Below are positions 1 to 7,116 of a DNA stretch of 35,338 nucleotides, one piece after another. The stretch's first letter is position 1; every line of letters starts with the position of its first letter. A program made the position numbers and the translations under genes. The notes beneath the pieces were generated by a model that worked only from the letters and a program-made list of their open reading frames with translations, ran no database searches and had not been told where the DNA came from. This DNA comes from Clostridia bacterium (GTDB lineage: Bacteria; Bacillota; Clostridia; UMGS1883), in assembly GCA_017411435.1 (NCBI GenBank), contig JAFQQD010000060.1, positions 1 through 35,338 of the forward strand, given 5' to 3'.

Positions 1-77
1 ACAACGAGAAAAGAATCAAAGAAAAACTTGGGTGGATGAGTCCGGTACAGTATCGACTCAATGCCTTGGCTGCATAA
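1..77 (+). CDS. IS3-family transposase OrfB, C-terminal end (partial)
   Basis: The reading frame enters from the left edge and stops at TAA 75-77. The visible residues include ERIKEKLGWMSPVQYRL-type wording (here NEKRIKEKLGWMSPVQYRLN), the typical C-terminus of the IS3-family DDE transposase (rve_3 region). The catalytic core lies outside the window. An IS end follows at once, so this is the 3' end of an element read towards the window interior. Confidence 0.9.
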   Translation, partial: NEKRIKEKLGWMSPVQYRLNALAA

Positions 78-79
78 AA

Positions 80-138
80 ATAGCGTAGCAGTCATTTAAA
101 CTACTACGCTATAAAAAGTCTAACTTTTTGGGGTCACA
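80..138. mobile_element. Right end of IS3-family element with terminal inverted repeat
   Basis: After the transposase stop there is a perfect 9-bp stem (ATAGCGTAG 80-88 / CTACGCTAT 104-112). On the minus strand it is followed by a T run, so it can stop transcription entering the element. The sequence GTCTAACTTTTTGGGGTCA (119-136, or two bases longer) reads in reverse complement as TGACCCCAAAAAGTTAGAC, the usual IS150-like IS3 terminus with TG...CA ends. A second, different IS3-type end lies at 35201. Confidence 0.8.
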
Positions 139-148
139 TTAGATTTAA

Positions 149-880
149 TTGAGATGTCCGTTGTGTGGAGGAGAAATTCCCTCCGGTGCAAGATTTTGTC
201 CAAGATGTGGTTGGAGTGCTCAGGGGAATGGCAAAAGAAGCACCGTGAAAACGAGCGAAATTGTAATTGTTGTTGTATTGATTTCTGCCGTAATATTACT
301 GGCAGCAGTTGCGTACAGTATGTTTGTTGACAGAAAAAATGACGCAACTGAAAGTGACAAGAAAAATCCAGCCATAGAAACACAAGAGGTTGTTGAGAAT
401 CCCACCGATAAAGGCGAGGAGCTTTACACAGAAGAAACTGAGAAAAAGGATTATGTAGAGCCCCAGCCACAGCCCCAACAAAAACCTGAGCCTGTACCCG
501 CGCCAAAGACTGATACAACTGCAAAATATGCTAAAAAAGATGAATTTTTGCAGACGGCAAGCGACATTGAGTGGTACTCGGAAAATTATATGGATACAGC
601 CGAGACCCAATATGAGATAAATGTGGAAACAGCTGCCGTTTATAAAAAATGGGACACGCTCTTGAATGATGTATATCAATATCTGAAAAAAACCATGCCT
701 TCTGCTGAATTCAAAAAACTTCAGAATGATGAGCTTCGTTGGATAAAAGAAAAAGATGCTGCAATAGAAGCTGCCGGTGCAGAGTGGTCAGGCGGTACAG
801 GTGAGCCAATGGCGCGTAACCTTGCCGGTATAGAATATACCAAGGAAAGATGTTATTATCTGATATCCCTGATAAACTAA
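149..880 (+). CDS. Zinc-ribbon membrane protein with LprI-like (DUF1311) C-terminal domain
   Basis: The 243-residue protein opens with a zinc ribbon (CPLC...CPRCG, residues about 3-21). A single hydrophobic helix follows (about 38-60), then an acidic and Pro/Gln-rich linker (about 70-125), and a C-terminal domain resembling the LprI/DUF1311 fold (NVETAAVYKKWDTLLNDVY, then LRWIKEKDAAIE). The likely topology is a cytoplasmic ribbon, one membrane pass and an extracytoplasmic domain. LprI-like domains are linked to lysozyme inhibition in some bacteria, but the role here is unknown. The only in-frame start is TTG 149, because a stop codon lies at 146-148. No Shine-Dalgarno sequence precedes it and the IS end is about 11 bases upstream, so the element may have replaced the native promoter and start region. 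Confidence 0.75.
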   Translation: MRCPLCGGEIPSGARFCPRCGWSAQGNGKRSTVKTSEIVIVVVLISAVILLAAVAYSMFVDRKNDATESDKKNPAIETQEVVENPTDKGEELYTEETEKKDYVEPQPQPQQKPEPVPAPKTDTTAKYAKKDEFLQTASDIEWYSENYMDTAETQYEINVETAAVYKKWDTLLNDVYQYLKKTMPSAEFKKLQNDELRWIKEKDAAIEAAGAEWSGGTGEPMARNLAGIEYTKERCYYLISLIN

Positions 881-922
881 CGGAATAAATATTTATGATT
901 AAAGCAGGAAGAAGGGGTTATT

Positions 923-1630
923 ATGCGCATTGATAAATTCGTATCTGATGCCGCGGCAATGACAAGAAAAGAGTCGCGAAAAGCCATAAAGAGCGGCAGA
1001 GTTTCGCGAGGGGATGAAATTGTAAAGGATATTTCCCTCTCTGTTTCGGAAAATGAAAGAATCCTTCTTGACGGCAAAGAAATTACCTACAAAAAATATG
1101 TGTATATAATGCTACATAAACCAGGCGGCTATGTAAGCGCAACTGAAGATAAAAGACAAAAAACAGTTCTTGACCTTCTTGACCCGTCCTATGCAAGATA
1201 CGGACTCTTCCCTGTAGGAAGACTTGATATCGATACGGAAGGATTCCTCCTTCTGACGAATGACGGCGACCTTTCTCATAGTGTGATTTCCCCGAATAAA
1301 AATGTGGGAAAAACCTATTTTGTGAGACTTGAGAAAAATATAACTGACAGGGAAATCTCTCTTCTTGAAAATGGTGTTGATATAGGAGAGTGTATAACAA
1401 AGCCTGCAAAGGTAAAAAGAGTGTCGGAAAACGAAATCAACCTTACCATAACAGAGGGGAAGTTTCACCAGATTAAGCGCATGGCAAAAGCTGTGGAAAA
1501 TACTGTCATATATCTGAAACGGCTTGCATACGGTGAGTTTTACCTCGATGAGACGCTTGAAAAAGGCGATTATCGCGAACTTTCGGACAAAGAAGTCGAA
1601 AACTTGTGCAATGTTTACAAAAGAAAATAA
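923..1630 (+). CDS. rsuA: RsuA-family 16S rRNA pseudouridine synthase
   Basis: The 235-residue protein has an N-terminal S4 RNA-binding domain (residues 1-48) and a pseudouridine synthase domain. The catalytic motif GRLDIDTEGFLLLTNDG puts the nucleophilic Asp at residue 102. Family members isomerise one uridine in the small-subunit rRNA (U516 in E. coli) or, in the RluB/E/F branch, in 23S rRNA. LHKPGGYVSA and KFHQIKRM are further family blocks. The start ATG has AGGAAG upstream. The target nucleotide cannot be told from sequence reading, so the symbol is a best fit. Confidence 0.88.
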   Translation: MRIDKFVSDAAAMTRKESRKAIKSGRVSRGDEIVKDISLSVSENERILLDGKEITYKKYVYIMLHKPGGYVSATEDKRQKTVLDLLDPSYARYGLFPVGRLDIDTEGFLLLTNDGDLSHSVISPNKNVGKTYFVRLEKNITDREISLLENGVDIGECITKPAKVKRVSENEINLTITEGKFHQIKRMAKAVENTVIYLKRLAYGEFYLDETLEKGDYRELSDKEVENLCNVYKRK

Positions 1631-1652
1631 AAAATTTGTGTAATGAAGGTAT

Positions 1653-1680
1653 TTGAAAATTCGTGGGGTTGTGCTAGAAT
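1653..1680 (+). promoter_or_regulatory. Sigma-A promoter for the ABC ATPase gene
   Basis: TTGAAA (1653-1658) and TAGAAT (1675-1680) are separated by 16 bp. They lie about 50 bp before the start codon, after the previous gene has ended. AGGAGG precedes the ATG at 1733. Confidence 0.6.
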
Positions 1681-1732
1681 ACTAGTAGTGTAATTTTGAT
1701 AATTGCGTTTATTTTTTAGGAGGTCATAACAA

Positions 1733-2839
1733 ATGGCAAGTTTACAGCTCAAAAACATTTATAAGAGATATCCCGGTGGCGTTACAGCTGTTTCTGATTT
1801 CTCACTTGACATCGCAGATAAGGAATTCATAATTTTTGTTGGTCCTTCAGGCTGCGGTAAGTCAACAACACTCAGAATGATTGCCGGTCTTGAGGAAATC
1901 AGCGAAGGCGAGCTTTACATCGGTGAAAAGTATATGAACGACGAAGCTCCTAAGGATAGAGATATTGCGATGGTTTTCCAGAACTATGCTCTTTATCCCC
2001 ATATGACAGTTTACGAAAACATGGCATTTGGTCTTAAGCTTCGTAAGACTCCCAAGGAAGAAATCGACAAGAGAGTTCACGAGGCAGCTCGTATTCTTGA
2101 TATCGAACACCTTCTTGAAAGAAAGCCCAAGGCTCTTTCAGGTGGTCAGCGTCAGCGTGTAGCACTTGGTCGTGCTATCGTTCGTGAACCAAAGGTATTC
2201 CTTATGGACGAACCTCTCTCTAACCTTGACGCTAAGCTTCGTGTACAGATGAGATCTGAGATTTCAAAGCTTCATCAGAGACTCCAGACAACATTCATCT
2301 ATGTTACTCATGACCAGACAGAAGCTCTTACAATGGGTACAAGAATCGTTGTTATGAAAGACGGTATCATGCAGCAGGTTGATTCTCCCCAGGAGCTTTA
2401 CAATAACCCCTGCAACATCTTCGTTGCCGGCTTCATCGGATCACCTCAGATGAACTTCTGTGATGCAACAATCGTTGAAGAAAACGGCAAGGTATGTGTT
2501 AAGTTCGGTTCTAACACAATTGTTCTCAGCGATGAAAAGGCTGCAAAGGCTAAACAGTATGTTGGCGAAACAGTTATTATGGGTATCCGTCCTGAAGACC
2601 TTTACGATGATTCAGAAACTCTTGAAAAGTACGCAGCATCAGTTGTAAATGCAGATGTTGAAGTTACTGAAATGATGGGTGCTGAAACATACCTTTACCT
2701 CATAGTAGACGGTATGAACTTCATCGCTCGTGTTAAGCCTGACAGCACAGCAGCAATCAACACAACAATCAAGATTGCTCTTGACCCTGCAAAGATTCAT
2801 CTCTTTGACAAGGCAACTGAAAAGGTTATCACAAACTAA
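1733..2839 (+). CDS. ugpC: Sugar ABC transporter ATPase, UgpC/MsmX type
   Basis: This 368-residue cytoplasmic ATPase powers carbohydrate uptake through ABC (CUT1) permeases. Walker A is GPSGCGKST (37-45), the signature is LSGGQRQR (135-142), Walker B is VFLMDEP (155-161) and the H-loop His is residue 193 in VTHDQ. The C-terminal 120 residues form the TOBE/MalK-like regulatory domain (GIRPEDLYD). No permease or solute-binding gene is adjacent and the gene has its own promoter and terminator. It is therefore an orphan, multitask ATPase like MsmX of Bacillus, probably serving several sugar transporters encoded elsewhere. Its codon use resembles that of the highly expressed ribosomal genes, consistent with shared use. 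Confidence 0.92.
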   Translation: MASLQLKNIYKRYPGGVTAVSDFSLDIADKEFIIFVGPSGCGKSTTLRMIAGLEEISEGELYIGEKYMNDEAPKDRDIAMVFQNYALYPHMTVYENMAFGLKLRKTPKEEIDKRVHEAARILDIEHLLERKPKALSGGQRQRVALGRAIVREPKVFLMDEPLSNLDAKLRVQMRSEISKLHQRLQTTFIYVTHDQTEALTMGTRIVVMKDGIMQQVDSPQELYNNPCNIFVAGFIGSPQMNFCDATIVEENGKVCVKFGSNTIVLSDEKAAKAKQYVGETVIMGIRPEDLYDDSETLEKYAASVVNADVEVTEMMGAETYLYLIVDGMNFIARVKPDSTAAINTTIKIALDPAKIHLFDKATEKVITN

Positions 2840-2852
2840 TTTGGTAAATTTT

Positions 2853-2884
2853 AAGACCGTTCCAGATGGAACGGTCTTTTTTTG
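2853..2884 (+). terminator. Rho-independent terminator after ugpC
   Basis: A perfect 11-bp stem AAGACCGTTCC / GGAACGGTCTT with loop AGAT is followed by a T run (2877-2883). Confidence 0.92.
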
Positions 2885-3056
2885 CTGTATAGGAAATTGC
2901 GCGTTTTTTCGCGAGCAGCATTTGCCAGTTTGAAATTCAGTTGGAACGCGAAATGGATGAAGCTGCACGCTTCTTTTTTGCCTCTGCAGGCAGGAGGCAA
3001 ATGCTGCAAAACCTCAAAAAAATGGCTTTTTTATTACTTTTTTGCCGTAAAAACAC
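2885..3056 (+). other. Structured intergenic element between ugpC and dnaD
   Basis: No convincing gene is seen here. A perfect 12-bp inverted repeat, GCAGCATTTGCC (2915-2926) and GGCAAATGCTGC (2996-3007), encloses two local hairpins. These are GAAGC/GCTTC followed by a T run (2959-2978), and TTGCCTC/GAGGCAA (2978-3000), which overlaps the outer stem. A competing pairing TTTCGCG (2907-2913) / CGCGAAA (2947-2953) would exclude or knot with the outer stem. It may be a small RNA, a decayed repeat or a leader; function unknown. Confidence 0.4.
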
Positions 3057-3085
3057 TGTACATTTTGAAAAAAGTATGGTATAAT
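3057..3085 (+). promoter_or_regulatory. Extended -10 promoter for dnaD-dnaI
   Basis: TATAAT (3080-3085) is preceded by TGG, forming an extended -10. A weak -35, TGTACA (3057-3062), lies 17 bp upstream. The start codon of the DnaD-like gene is 52 bp downstream. Confidence 0.65.
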
Positions 3086-3137
3086 GATTCTAATTGTAAA
3101 AAAATATGAAAGAGATGTAATTCTGGAGGGAAAATAG

Positions 3138-4112
3138 ATGGCAAACTTTTTGCATTTTGGTAAATCTGTTCCGCTTCCGCTGGAATTTATAAATAAATAT
3201 ATGATAAGTGCAAACGCAACCTATGTAAAGGTCTACCTCTACGGTCTTGCTAAATGTTATGAGGGTGATAGCGATGTTTCAAATGAAGAAATTGCGCAGG
3301 CACTTGACATACTTGAAACCGATGTAAGCAAAGCATGGCGCTACTGGAAAAGGGTCGGTCTTGTACATAGTGAGGGTAAGGGAGTTCTTGTTTTTGACCC
3401 GATGCCTGCACAGACTGTAAAGGAAGAAACCTCCACAAACGAAAAAGAAGCGGTAAAGGAAACTTCAAAAACTACTTCAATAAAAGAAATTTCCAAGACC
3501 ATGGGGATAAATCCCAAAATGAAAGAAACCGTCAGGATGGCGGAACAGCTTCTTAAAAAGCCTCTTACACAGCGGGAGATTACATCACTTTATACCTTTA
3601 TGCAGGAATATTCTATGACCCAGGAAATGGTGCTTGTTCTTTTAGAGTATTGTGTAACGCTTGATAAGACAAACTTTTCATACATAGAAAAAGTTGCGCA
3701 TGGATGGAATGAGCAGGGAGTGACTACTCTGCGTGAGGCGACTAAGGTGTTAAACCGCCTTACAAAAGAAATGAATATGATTAAAAAGTGTAAAAAGACT
3801 TTCGGGCTTGACCGCGAATTTTCGCAGACTGAAAAGAATTACATATCACACTGGGTGAGCGAGCTTTCAATGAGTGAAGCCATGATTAAAAATGCGTATG
3901 AAAGAACAATTACCAATACAGGAAAACTTTCAATGCCTTATATGAACACTATCTTAAAATCATGGTTTGAAAAGGGTATAAAAACAGTTTCGCAAATCGC
4001 TGAAAAGGAAACCGCCCCCGCTCCAAAAGGAAAGGGCAAAAACAGCGGTTACCAACTCGATGAAATGGCAGCACTTGAGCGCAAACTCAGATTACAGAAA
4101 CAAAAAAACTGA
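3138..4112 (+). CDS. dnaD: DnaD-like primosome/replication initiation protein
   Basis: The 324-residue protein has an N-terminal winged-helix region (about 1-92), a polar Lys/Glu/Thr linker (95-125), and two copies of the DnaD/DnaB C-terminal fold. Each copy carries the family YxxxxxxxW signature: YIEKVAHGWNEQGV (about 181-194) and YMNTILKSWFEKGI (about 267-280). In Firmicutes DnaD and DnaB remodel DNA at origins and stalled forks and bring the helicase loader. The next gene encodes a DnaI-like loader 14 bp downstream, which supports the call. GGAGGG precedes the ATG. It could equally be named DnaB-like, since the family members are hard to separate by eye. Confidence 0.85.
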   Translation: MANFLHFGKSVPLPLEFINKYMISANATYVKVYLYGLAKCYEGDSDVSNEEIAQALDILETDVSKAWRYWKRVGLVHSEGKGVLVFDPMPAQTVKEETSTNEKEAVKETSKTTSIKEISKTMGINPKMKETVRMAEQLLKKPLTQREITSLYTFMQEYSMTQEMVLVLLEYCVTLDKTNFSYIEKVAHGWNEQGVTTLREATKVLNRLTKEMNMIKKCKKTFGLDREFSQTEKNYISHWVSELSMSEAMIKNAYERTITNTGKLSMPYMNTILKSWFEKGIKTVSQIAEKETAPAPKGKGKNSGYQLDEMAALERKLRLQKQKN

Positions 4113-4126
4113 GAGGGTGACCTTCT

Positions 4127-5119
4127 TTGAAGGGTATATATGAAAAAATATCTGCTATTACAGAAGAGCGTAAAGAAAACCGCCGCCGCGAAAATGAAAG
4201 GCGCAGACGCGAGGTTTTTGCCGCCAGTCCTAAAATACAGGAAATTGAAGCAGAGCTTGACCGCTTTGGCATCAGAATGCTTAACCTCATTGCAAACGGT
4301 GAGTGTGACAGCGACAAGGCCACAAGCAGTATTATGGCTGAAAACAAGGCTTTTATAAAAGAGCGCGACCGTCTTCTTTGTGAAGCAGGTTTTGATAAGA
4401 ATTATCTCGATGTTCCGCCATACTGCACTAAATGTGACGATAACGGATTTATTGACGGAAAACTTTGTTCCTGCCTTCAGAATGAGATTACCGCGATTGC
4501 ACTTCGTGAGGCGAATCTTTCCGAAAACCTTGCAGGACATACATTTGAAAACTTCAGACTTTCATATTACAGCGATGAATATGTAGCAGAATACGGCTGC
4601 TCTCCGCGTGAAAATATGCAGGCAATACTAAGTGATTGCAAAGCGTTTGTCGAAAACTTCGACCGTGCAGATGAGAACCTTCTCTTCTGCGGTAGCTGCG
4701 GTCTTGGAAAGACATTTCTTTCCTCAGCAATCGCGAACGAACTTATAAAGCGCGGCAAAGATGTTCTTTATGTAAGCTCGAATGCGCTTTTCCCGATACT
4801 TGAGGATATGCATTTCGGAAGAACAGTTGACGAGAGCGCGCAGTATATCGTAAATAAAATAGGAAGCTGCGAGCTTCTGATACTTGATGACCTTGGAAGT
4901 GAGTTTGTAACGCAGTTTACCTGCGCCGAGCTTTTCAGAATTATCAACACCCGCCTTAACTCAGGCAGAAAGATGATTATTTCCACCAACCTTAACCGCA
5001 ATATGCTTCAGAATACATATAATGAAAGAATCGCATCGCGAATCACGGGCGGATTTTCAATGCTTGAATTTTTAGGCGAGGATATAAGGCGCATCAAGAA
5101 ACTTGAAGGAAAAATGTAA
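4127..5119 (+). CDS. dnaI: DnaI/DnaC-like replicative helicase loader ATPase
   Basis: The 330-residue AAA+ protein loads the DnaB-type helicase (DnaC in Bacillus naming) during primosome assembly. Residues 1-60 are charged and helical. A Cys cluster CTKCDDNGFIDGKLCSC (about 100-116) matches the zinc-binding N-terminal region of DnaI. Walker A is CGSCGLGKTF (about 187-196) and Walker B is LLILDDLGSE (about 249-258), followed by sensor 1 STNLN. The start is TTG 4127, placed by GAGGGTGA eight bases upstream; the first in-frame ATG is far inside the conserved region. The gene follows dnaD and the downstream gene starts two bases after its stop. Confidence 0.85.
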   Translation: MKGIYEKISAITEERKENRRRENERRRREVFAASPKIQEIEAELDRFGIRMLNLIANGECDSDKATSSIMAENKAFIKERDRLLCEAGFDKNYLDVPPYCTKCDDNGFIDGKLCSCLQNEITAIALREANLSENLAGHTFENFRLSYYSDEYVAEYGCSPRENMQAILSDCKAFVENFDRADENLLFCGSCGLGKTFLSSAIANELIKRGKDVLYVSSNALFPILEDMHFGRTVDESAQYIVNKIGSCELLILDDLGSEFVTQFTCAELFRIINTRLNSGRKMIISTNLNRNMLQNTYNERIASRITGGFSMLEFLGEDIRRIKKLEGKM

Positions 5120-5121
5120 TT

Positions 5122-5409
5122 ATGAAAAACGCAAAAGAAATCCTTTCCTCCCTTGTGGAGCGGGCAGAAAAAGTAATAATAGAATTAAACTTTAACGAGG
5201 AAGAAGGAATTAAACTTTTAGATGCCCTTAAAAAATCTCTTTCCGAAAAGGAAAATGTGGGGGAGCTACAGGAGCTTTATGACGCGTGCGTATATAACGC
5301 ACTTGCAACAATAAACACCTGTCCCAACCAGGAAAAGAAGAATCCCCAGCTTCTCAGTGCCATTACAGATGCGAAAGAGGAGATAAAGGCAATAATTGAG
5401 TATATGTAA
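5122..5409 (+). CDS. Small helical protein of unknown function
   Basis: A 95-residue acidic and probably all-helical protein with no signal peptide or membrane segment. It starts two bases after the helicase loader stops, so the two are almost certainly co-transcribed and perhaps translationally coupled. The second half contains one short CP-containing segment (NTCPNQEKKNP). I recognise no family. Its position makes a replication-related or merely hitch-hiking role equally possible. Confidence 0.65.
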   Translation: MKNAKEILSSLVERAEKVIIELNFNEEEGIKLLDALKKSLSEKENVGELQELYDACVYNALATINTCPNQEKKNPQLLSAITDAKEEIKAIIEYM

Positions 5410-5472
5410 TCTCGTTTTTTGCTCATTGAAGGCACAAAACATAACGAAAATCATCCATAAACCAAAAAAATA

Positions 5473-5501
5473 TTGACACTCTCTTTGTTTGTGGTTATAA
5501 T
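5473..5501 (+). promoter_or_regulatory. Full-consensus sigma-A promoter of the branched-chain acid cluster
   Basis: TTGACA (5473-5478) and TATAAT (5496-5501) have an ideal 17-bp spacer. This is the only convincing promoter between the unknown gene ending at 5409 and the LeuA-like gene at 5730. Transcription would start near 5508 and first cover the leader ORF. Confidence 0.85.
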
Positions 5502-5529
5502 CAAGCGTAAGAAATGTGAGGTAACAGGT

Positions 5530-5628
5530 ATGAATACATTGCTTTTTGCAAACTACATACTTCTCCTTATCGCTATTATTATTCTAATTACAAAGAAGAG
5601 TAAGAATAGCGCTATTTGTCGTGTGTAA
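5530..5628 (+). CDS. 32-codon Leu/Ile-rich leader peptide (or small membrane peptide)
   Basis: ATG 5530 is preceded by GTGAGGTAACAGGT, and the ORF ends at TAA 5626. Codons 10-20 (5557-5589) read ILLLIAIIILI, ten of eleven being Leu or Ile, and include ATA and CTA codons. The C-terminal part is basic and polar (KKSKNSAICRV). A perfect terminator follows 40 bases after the stop and lies between this ORF and genes for branched-chain metabolism. The best reading is an attenuation leader, comparable in size and design to IlvL of enteric bacteria. The alternative is a true single-pass membrane micropeptide, since a hydrophobic helix is by nature Leu/Ile-rich. Confidence 0.65.
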   Translation: MNTLLFANYILLLIAIIILITKKSKNSAICRV

Positions 5629-5685
5629 AAAGGGAAAAGTAAAGTGTATCTTATATTTTGCATTTTATGACCTGCGGCAAGTGGT
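5611..5685 (+). promoter_or_regulatory. Candidate antiterminator pairing in the leader
   Basis: GCTATTTGTCGTG (5611-5623), at the end of the leader ORF, can pair without a gap to TGCGGCAAGTGGT (5673-5685), the 5' arm and loop of the terminator. The 13 pairs comprise 7 Watson-Crick and 6 G-U. A ribosome finishing the leader would cover the first strand and let the terminator form. One stalled at the Leu/Ile codons would leave it free. The many G-U pairs make this moderate evidence only. Confidence 0.4.
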
Positions 5686-5701
5686 GCCGCAGGTCTTTTT
5701 T
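5669..5701 (+). terminator. Rho-independent terminator/attenuator before the LeuA-like gene
   Basis: A perfect 11-bp GC-rich stem, GACCTGCGGCA (5669-5679) / TGCCGCAGGTC (5685-5695), with loop AGTGG is followed by a run of T. Only 28 bases separate it from the next start codon and no promoter is visible in them, so transcription of the downstream genes must read through it. Confidence 0.85.
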
Positions 5702-5729
5702 ATGAAATTTTTTATGAGGAGAAAGAACG

Positions 5730-7115
5730 ATGAGAAAAATCAAAATCACAGACATCACACTTAAAAAACTGTCACAGGAGCGCGGTGTTTCTCTACTTTT
5801 CAGAGAAAAGACTGCTATTGCTGCCTGCGCAGATTCATTAGGCGTTGATGCCGTTGAACTATCTCCTATAAAAAGCCTTCGTGAAGATACTATCATCTAT
5901 AAAACTATCGCACAGAATGTTAAGAAAAGCACTCTTGCAATCCCCGTAGGATTTTGTGAAGAGGATGTTGAAAACGCATGGGAATGTGTTCGTGAGGCAG
6001 TAAATCCGCGTCTTCAGGTTGAGCTTCCCGTATCAACAGTTCAGATGGAATATATTTACCATGTAAAAGCAGACAAGATGCTTTCAAAAATAGCATCTCT
6101 TGTAAAAAAATCAAAAGAGCTTTGTGCAGATGTTGAATTTTCCGCACTTGACGCAACCCGTGCTGATGAGGAGTTTCTTATCTCCGCAGCAAAAGAGGCT
6201 GAGGCAAACGGTGCAAGCATGATTAACCTTTGTGACGATGCAGGAATTTCTCTTCCGGAGGAAATTGCCGCACTTGTTAAAAAGGTTAAGGAAAATGTAA
6301 AAATCCCCGTTTTTGTGCAGGTTTCAAATGGTATCGGTATGGCAATTGCCTGTGCAGTTTCAGCGGTAAATGCGGGAGCTGACGGTCTTAAATGCCTTAT
6401 GACCGAGGGAGATGCTCTTTCCATGAGCGCAATTGCAAATGCAATCAAGTCACGCGGTGCAGACCTTAAAATTGAAGCATCGCTCGACAATACAAAGATA
6501 TATGCAAGCATAGAGGAAATGCTTTCTAAAATAAACCACGAAACATACGAGAACAAGGCTGTCAGCGAAAAGAATAAGATTCTTCTTGATTCTGACAGTA
6601 CTCTTACAGATGTTGCAGCTGCAGCGGCAATCTTGGGCTACGACCTTTCAGACGAAGACAACGGCAAAGTGCACAAGGCTCTTTCTCAGGTATGCGAAAA
6701 GAAGGGCAGCGTAGGAGCAAAAGAGCTTGAAGCCCTTATCGCAAGTTATGCGATGCAGGCTCCCTCAACATACCATATTGAAAATTACACCACAAACTGT
6801 TCTAATCTGACCGGCTCTATGTCGCAGGTGACACTGCGTCAGGGAGACGAACTCCTGTGCGGCGTAAGTACAGGCGATGGCCCTATCGACTCAGTATTCC
6901 GCGCAATTGAGCAGAGCATCGGTTTTCATTATGAACTTGACGATTTCCAGATTCAGGCAGTAACCGATGGCAAGGAAGCACTCGGCAGCGCAATCGTGCG
7001 CCTTCGTAACAACGGCAAACTTTACAGCGGCAACGGTATTTCAACCGATATCGTGGCGGCAAGTATCAGAGCATATATAAATGCACTCAACAAAATAGTC
7101 TTCGAGGAGGAATAA
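5730..7115 (+). CDS. LeuA-like protein with degenerate active site and LeuA regulatory domain
   Basis: The 461-residue protein has the layout of 2-isopropylmalate/citramalate synthases: an HMGL-like TIM barrel (1-270), linker helices with the family wording LGYDLSDED and ELEALI (about 305-345), and a C-terminal LeuA allosteric domain (about 358-455; SQVTLRQGDE, GDGPIDSVFRAIEQ). The catalytic signatures are changed. The usual TTLRDGEQ reads DITLKKLSQERG (7-18), the metal-binding HxHND reads QVSNG (about 196-200), and GKHSG reads LDSDS. The protein therefore lacks the Arg and His ligands needed for acetyl-CoA condensation and is probably not a working synthase. It may be a leucine-sensing or regulatory subunit, or have other chemistry. 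AGGAGA precedes the ATG and the gene is first after the attenuator. Confidence 0.8.
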   Translation: MRKIKITDITLKKLSQERGVSLLFREKTAIAACADSLGVDAVELSPIKSLREDTIIYKTIAQNVKKSTLAIPVGFCEEDVENAWECVREAVNPRLQVELPVSTVQMEYIYHVKADKMLSKIASLVKKSKELCADVEFSALDATRADEEFLISAAKEAEANGASMINLCDDAGISLPEEIAALVKKVKENVKIPVFVQVSNGIGMAIACAVSAVNAGADGLKCLMTEGDALSMSAIANAIKSRGADLKIEASLDNTKIYASIEEMLSKINHETYENKAVSEKNKILLDSDSTLTDVAAAAAILGYDLSDEDNGKVHKALSQVCEKKGSVGAKELEALIASYAMQAPSTYHIENYTTNCSNLTGSMSQVTLRQGDELLCGVSTGDGPIDSVFRAIEQSIGFHYELDDFQIQAVTDGKEALGSAIVRLRNNGKLYSGNGISTDIVAASIRAYINALNKIVFEEE

Positions 7116-7116
7116 T

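Noticed and set aside
2882-3109. 75-residue open frame after the ugpC terminator
   Set aside because: It begins within the terminator T run, has no ribosome site, and coincides with the inverted repeats; its translation looks like random sequence.
5410-5470. Terminator after the small unknown gene
   Set aside because: TCGTTTTTTGC and a later CATAACGA segment give only an imperfect, AT-rich pairing without a T run.
5660-5701. Possible T-box riboswitch upstream of the LeuA-like gene, because GTGGTGCCGC is one base from the T-box core wording
   Set aside because: The motif lies in the loop and 3' arm of the terminator rather than in an antiterminator before it, no Stem I or specifier loop is visible, and the promoter-to-terminator distance is filled by the leader ORF.
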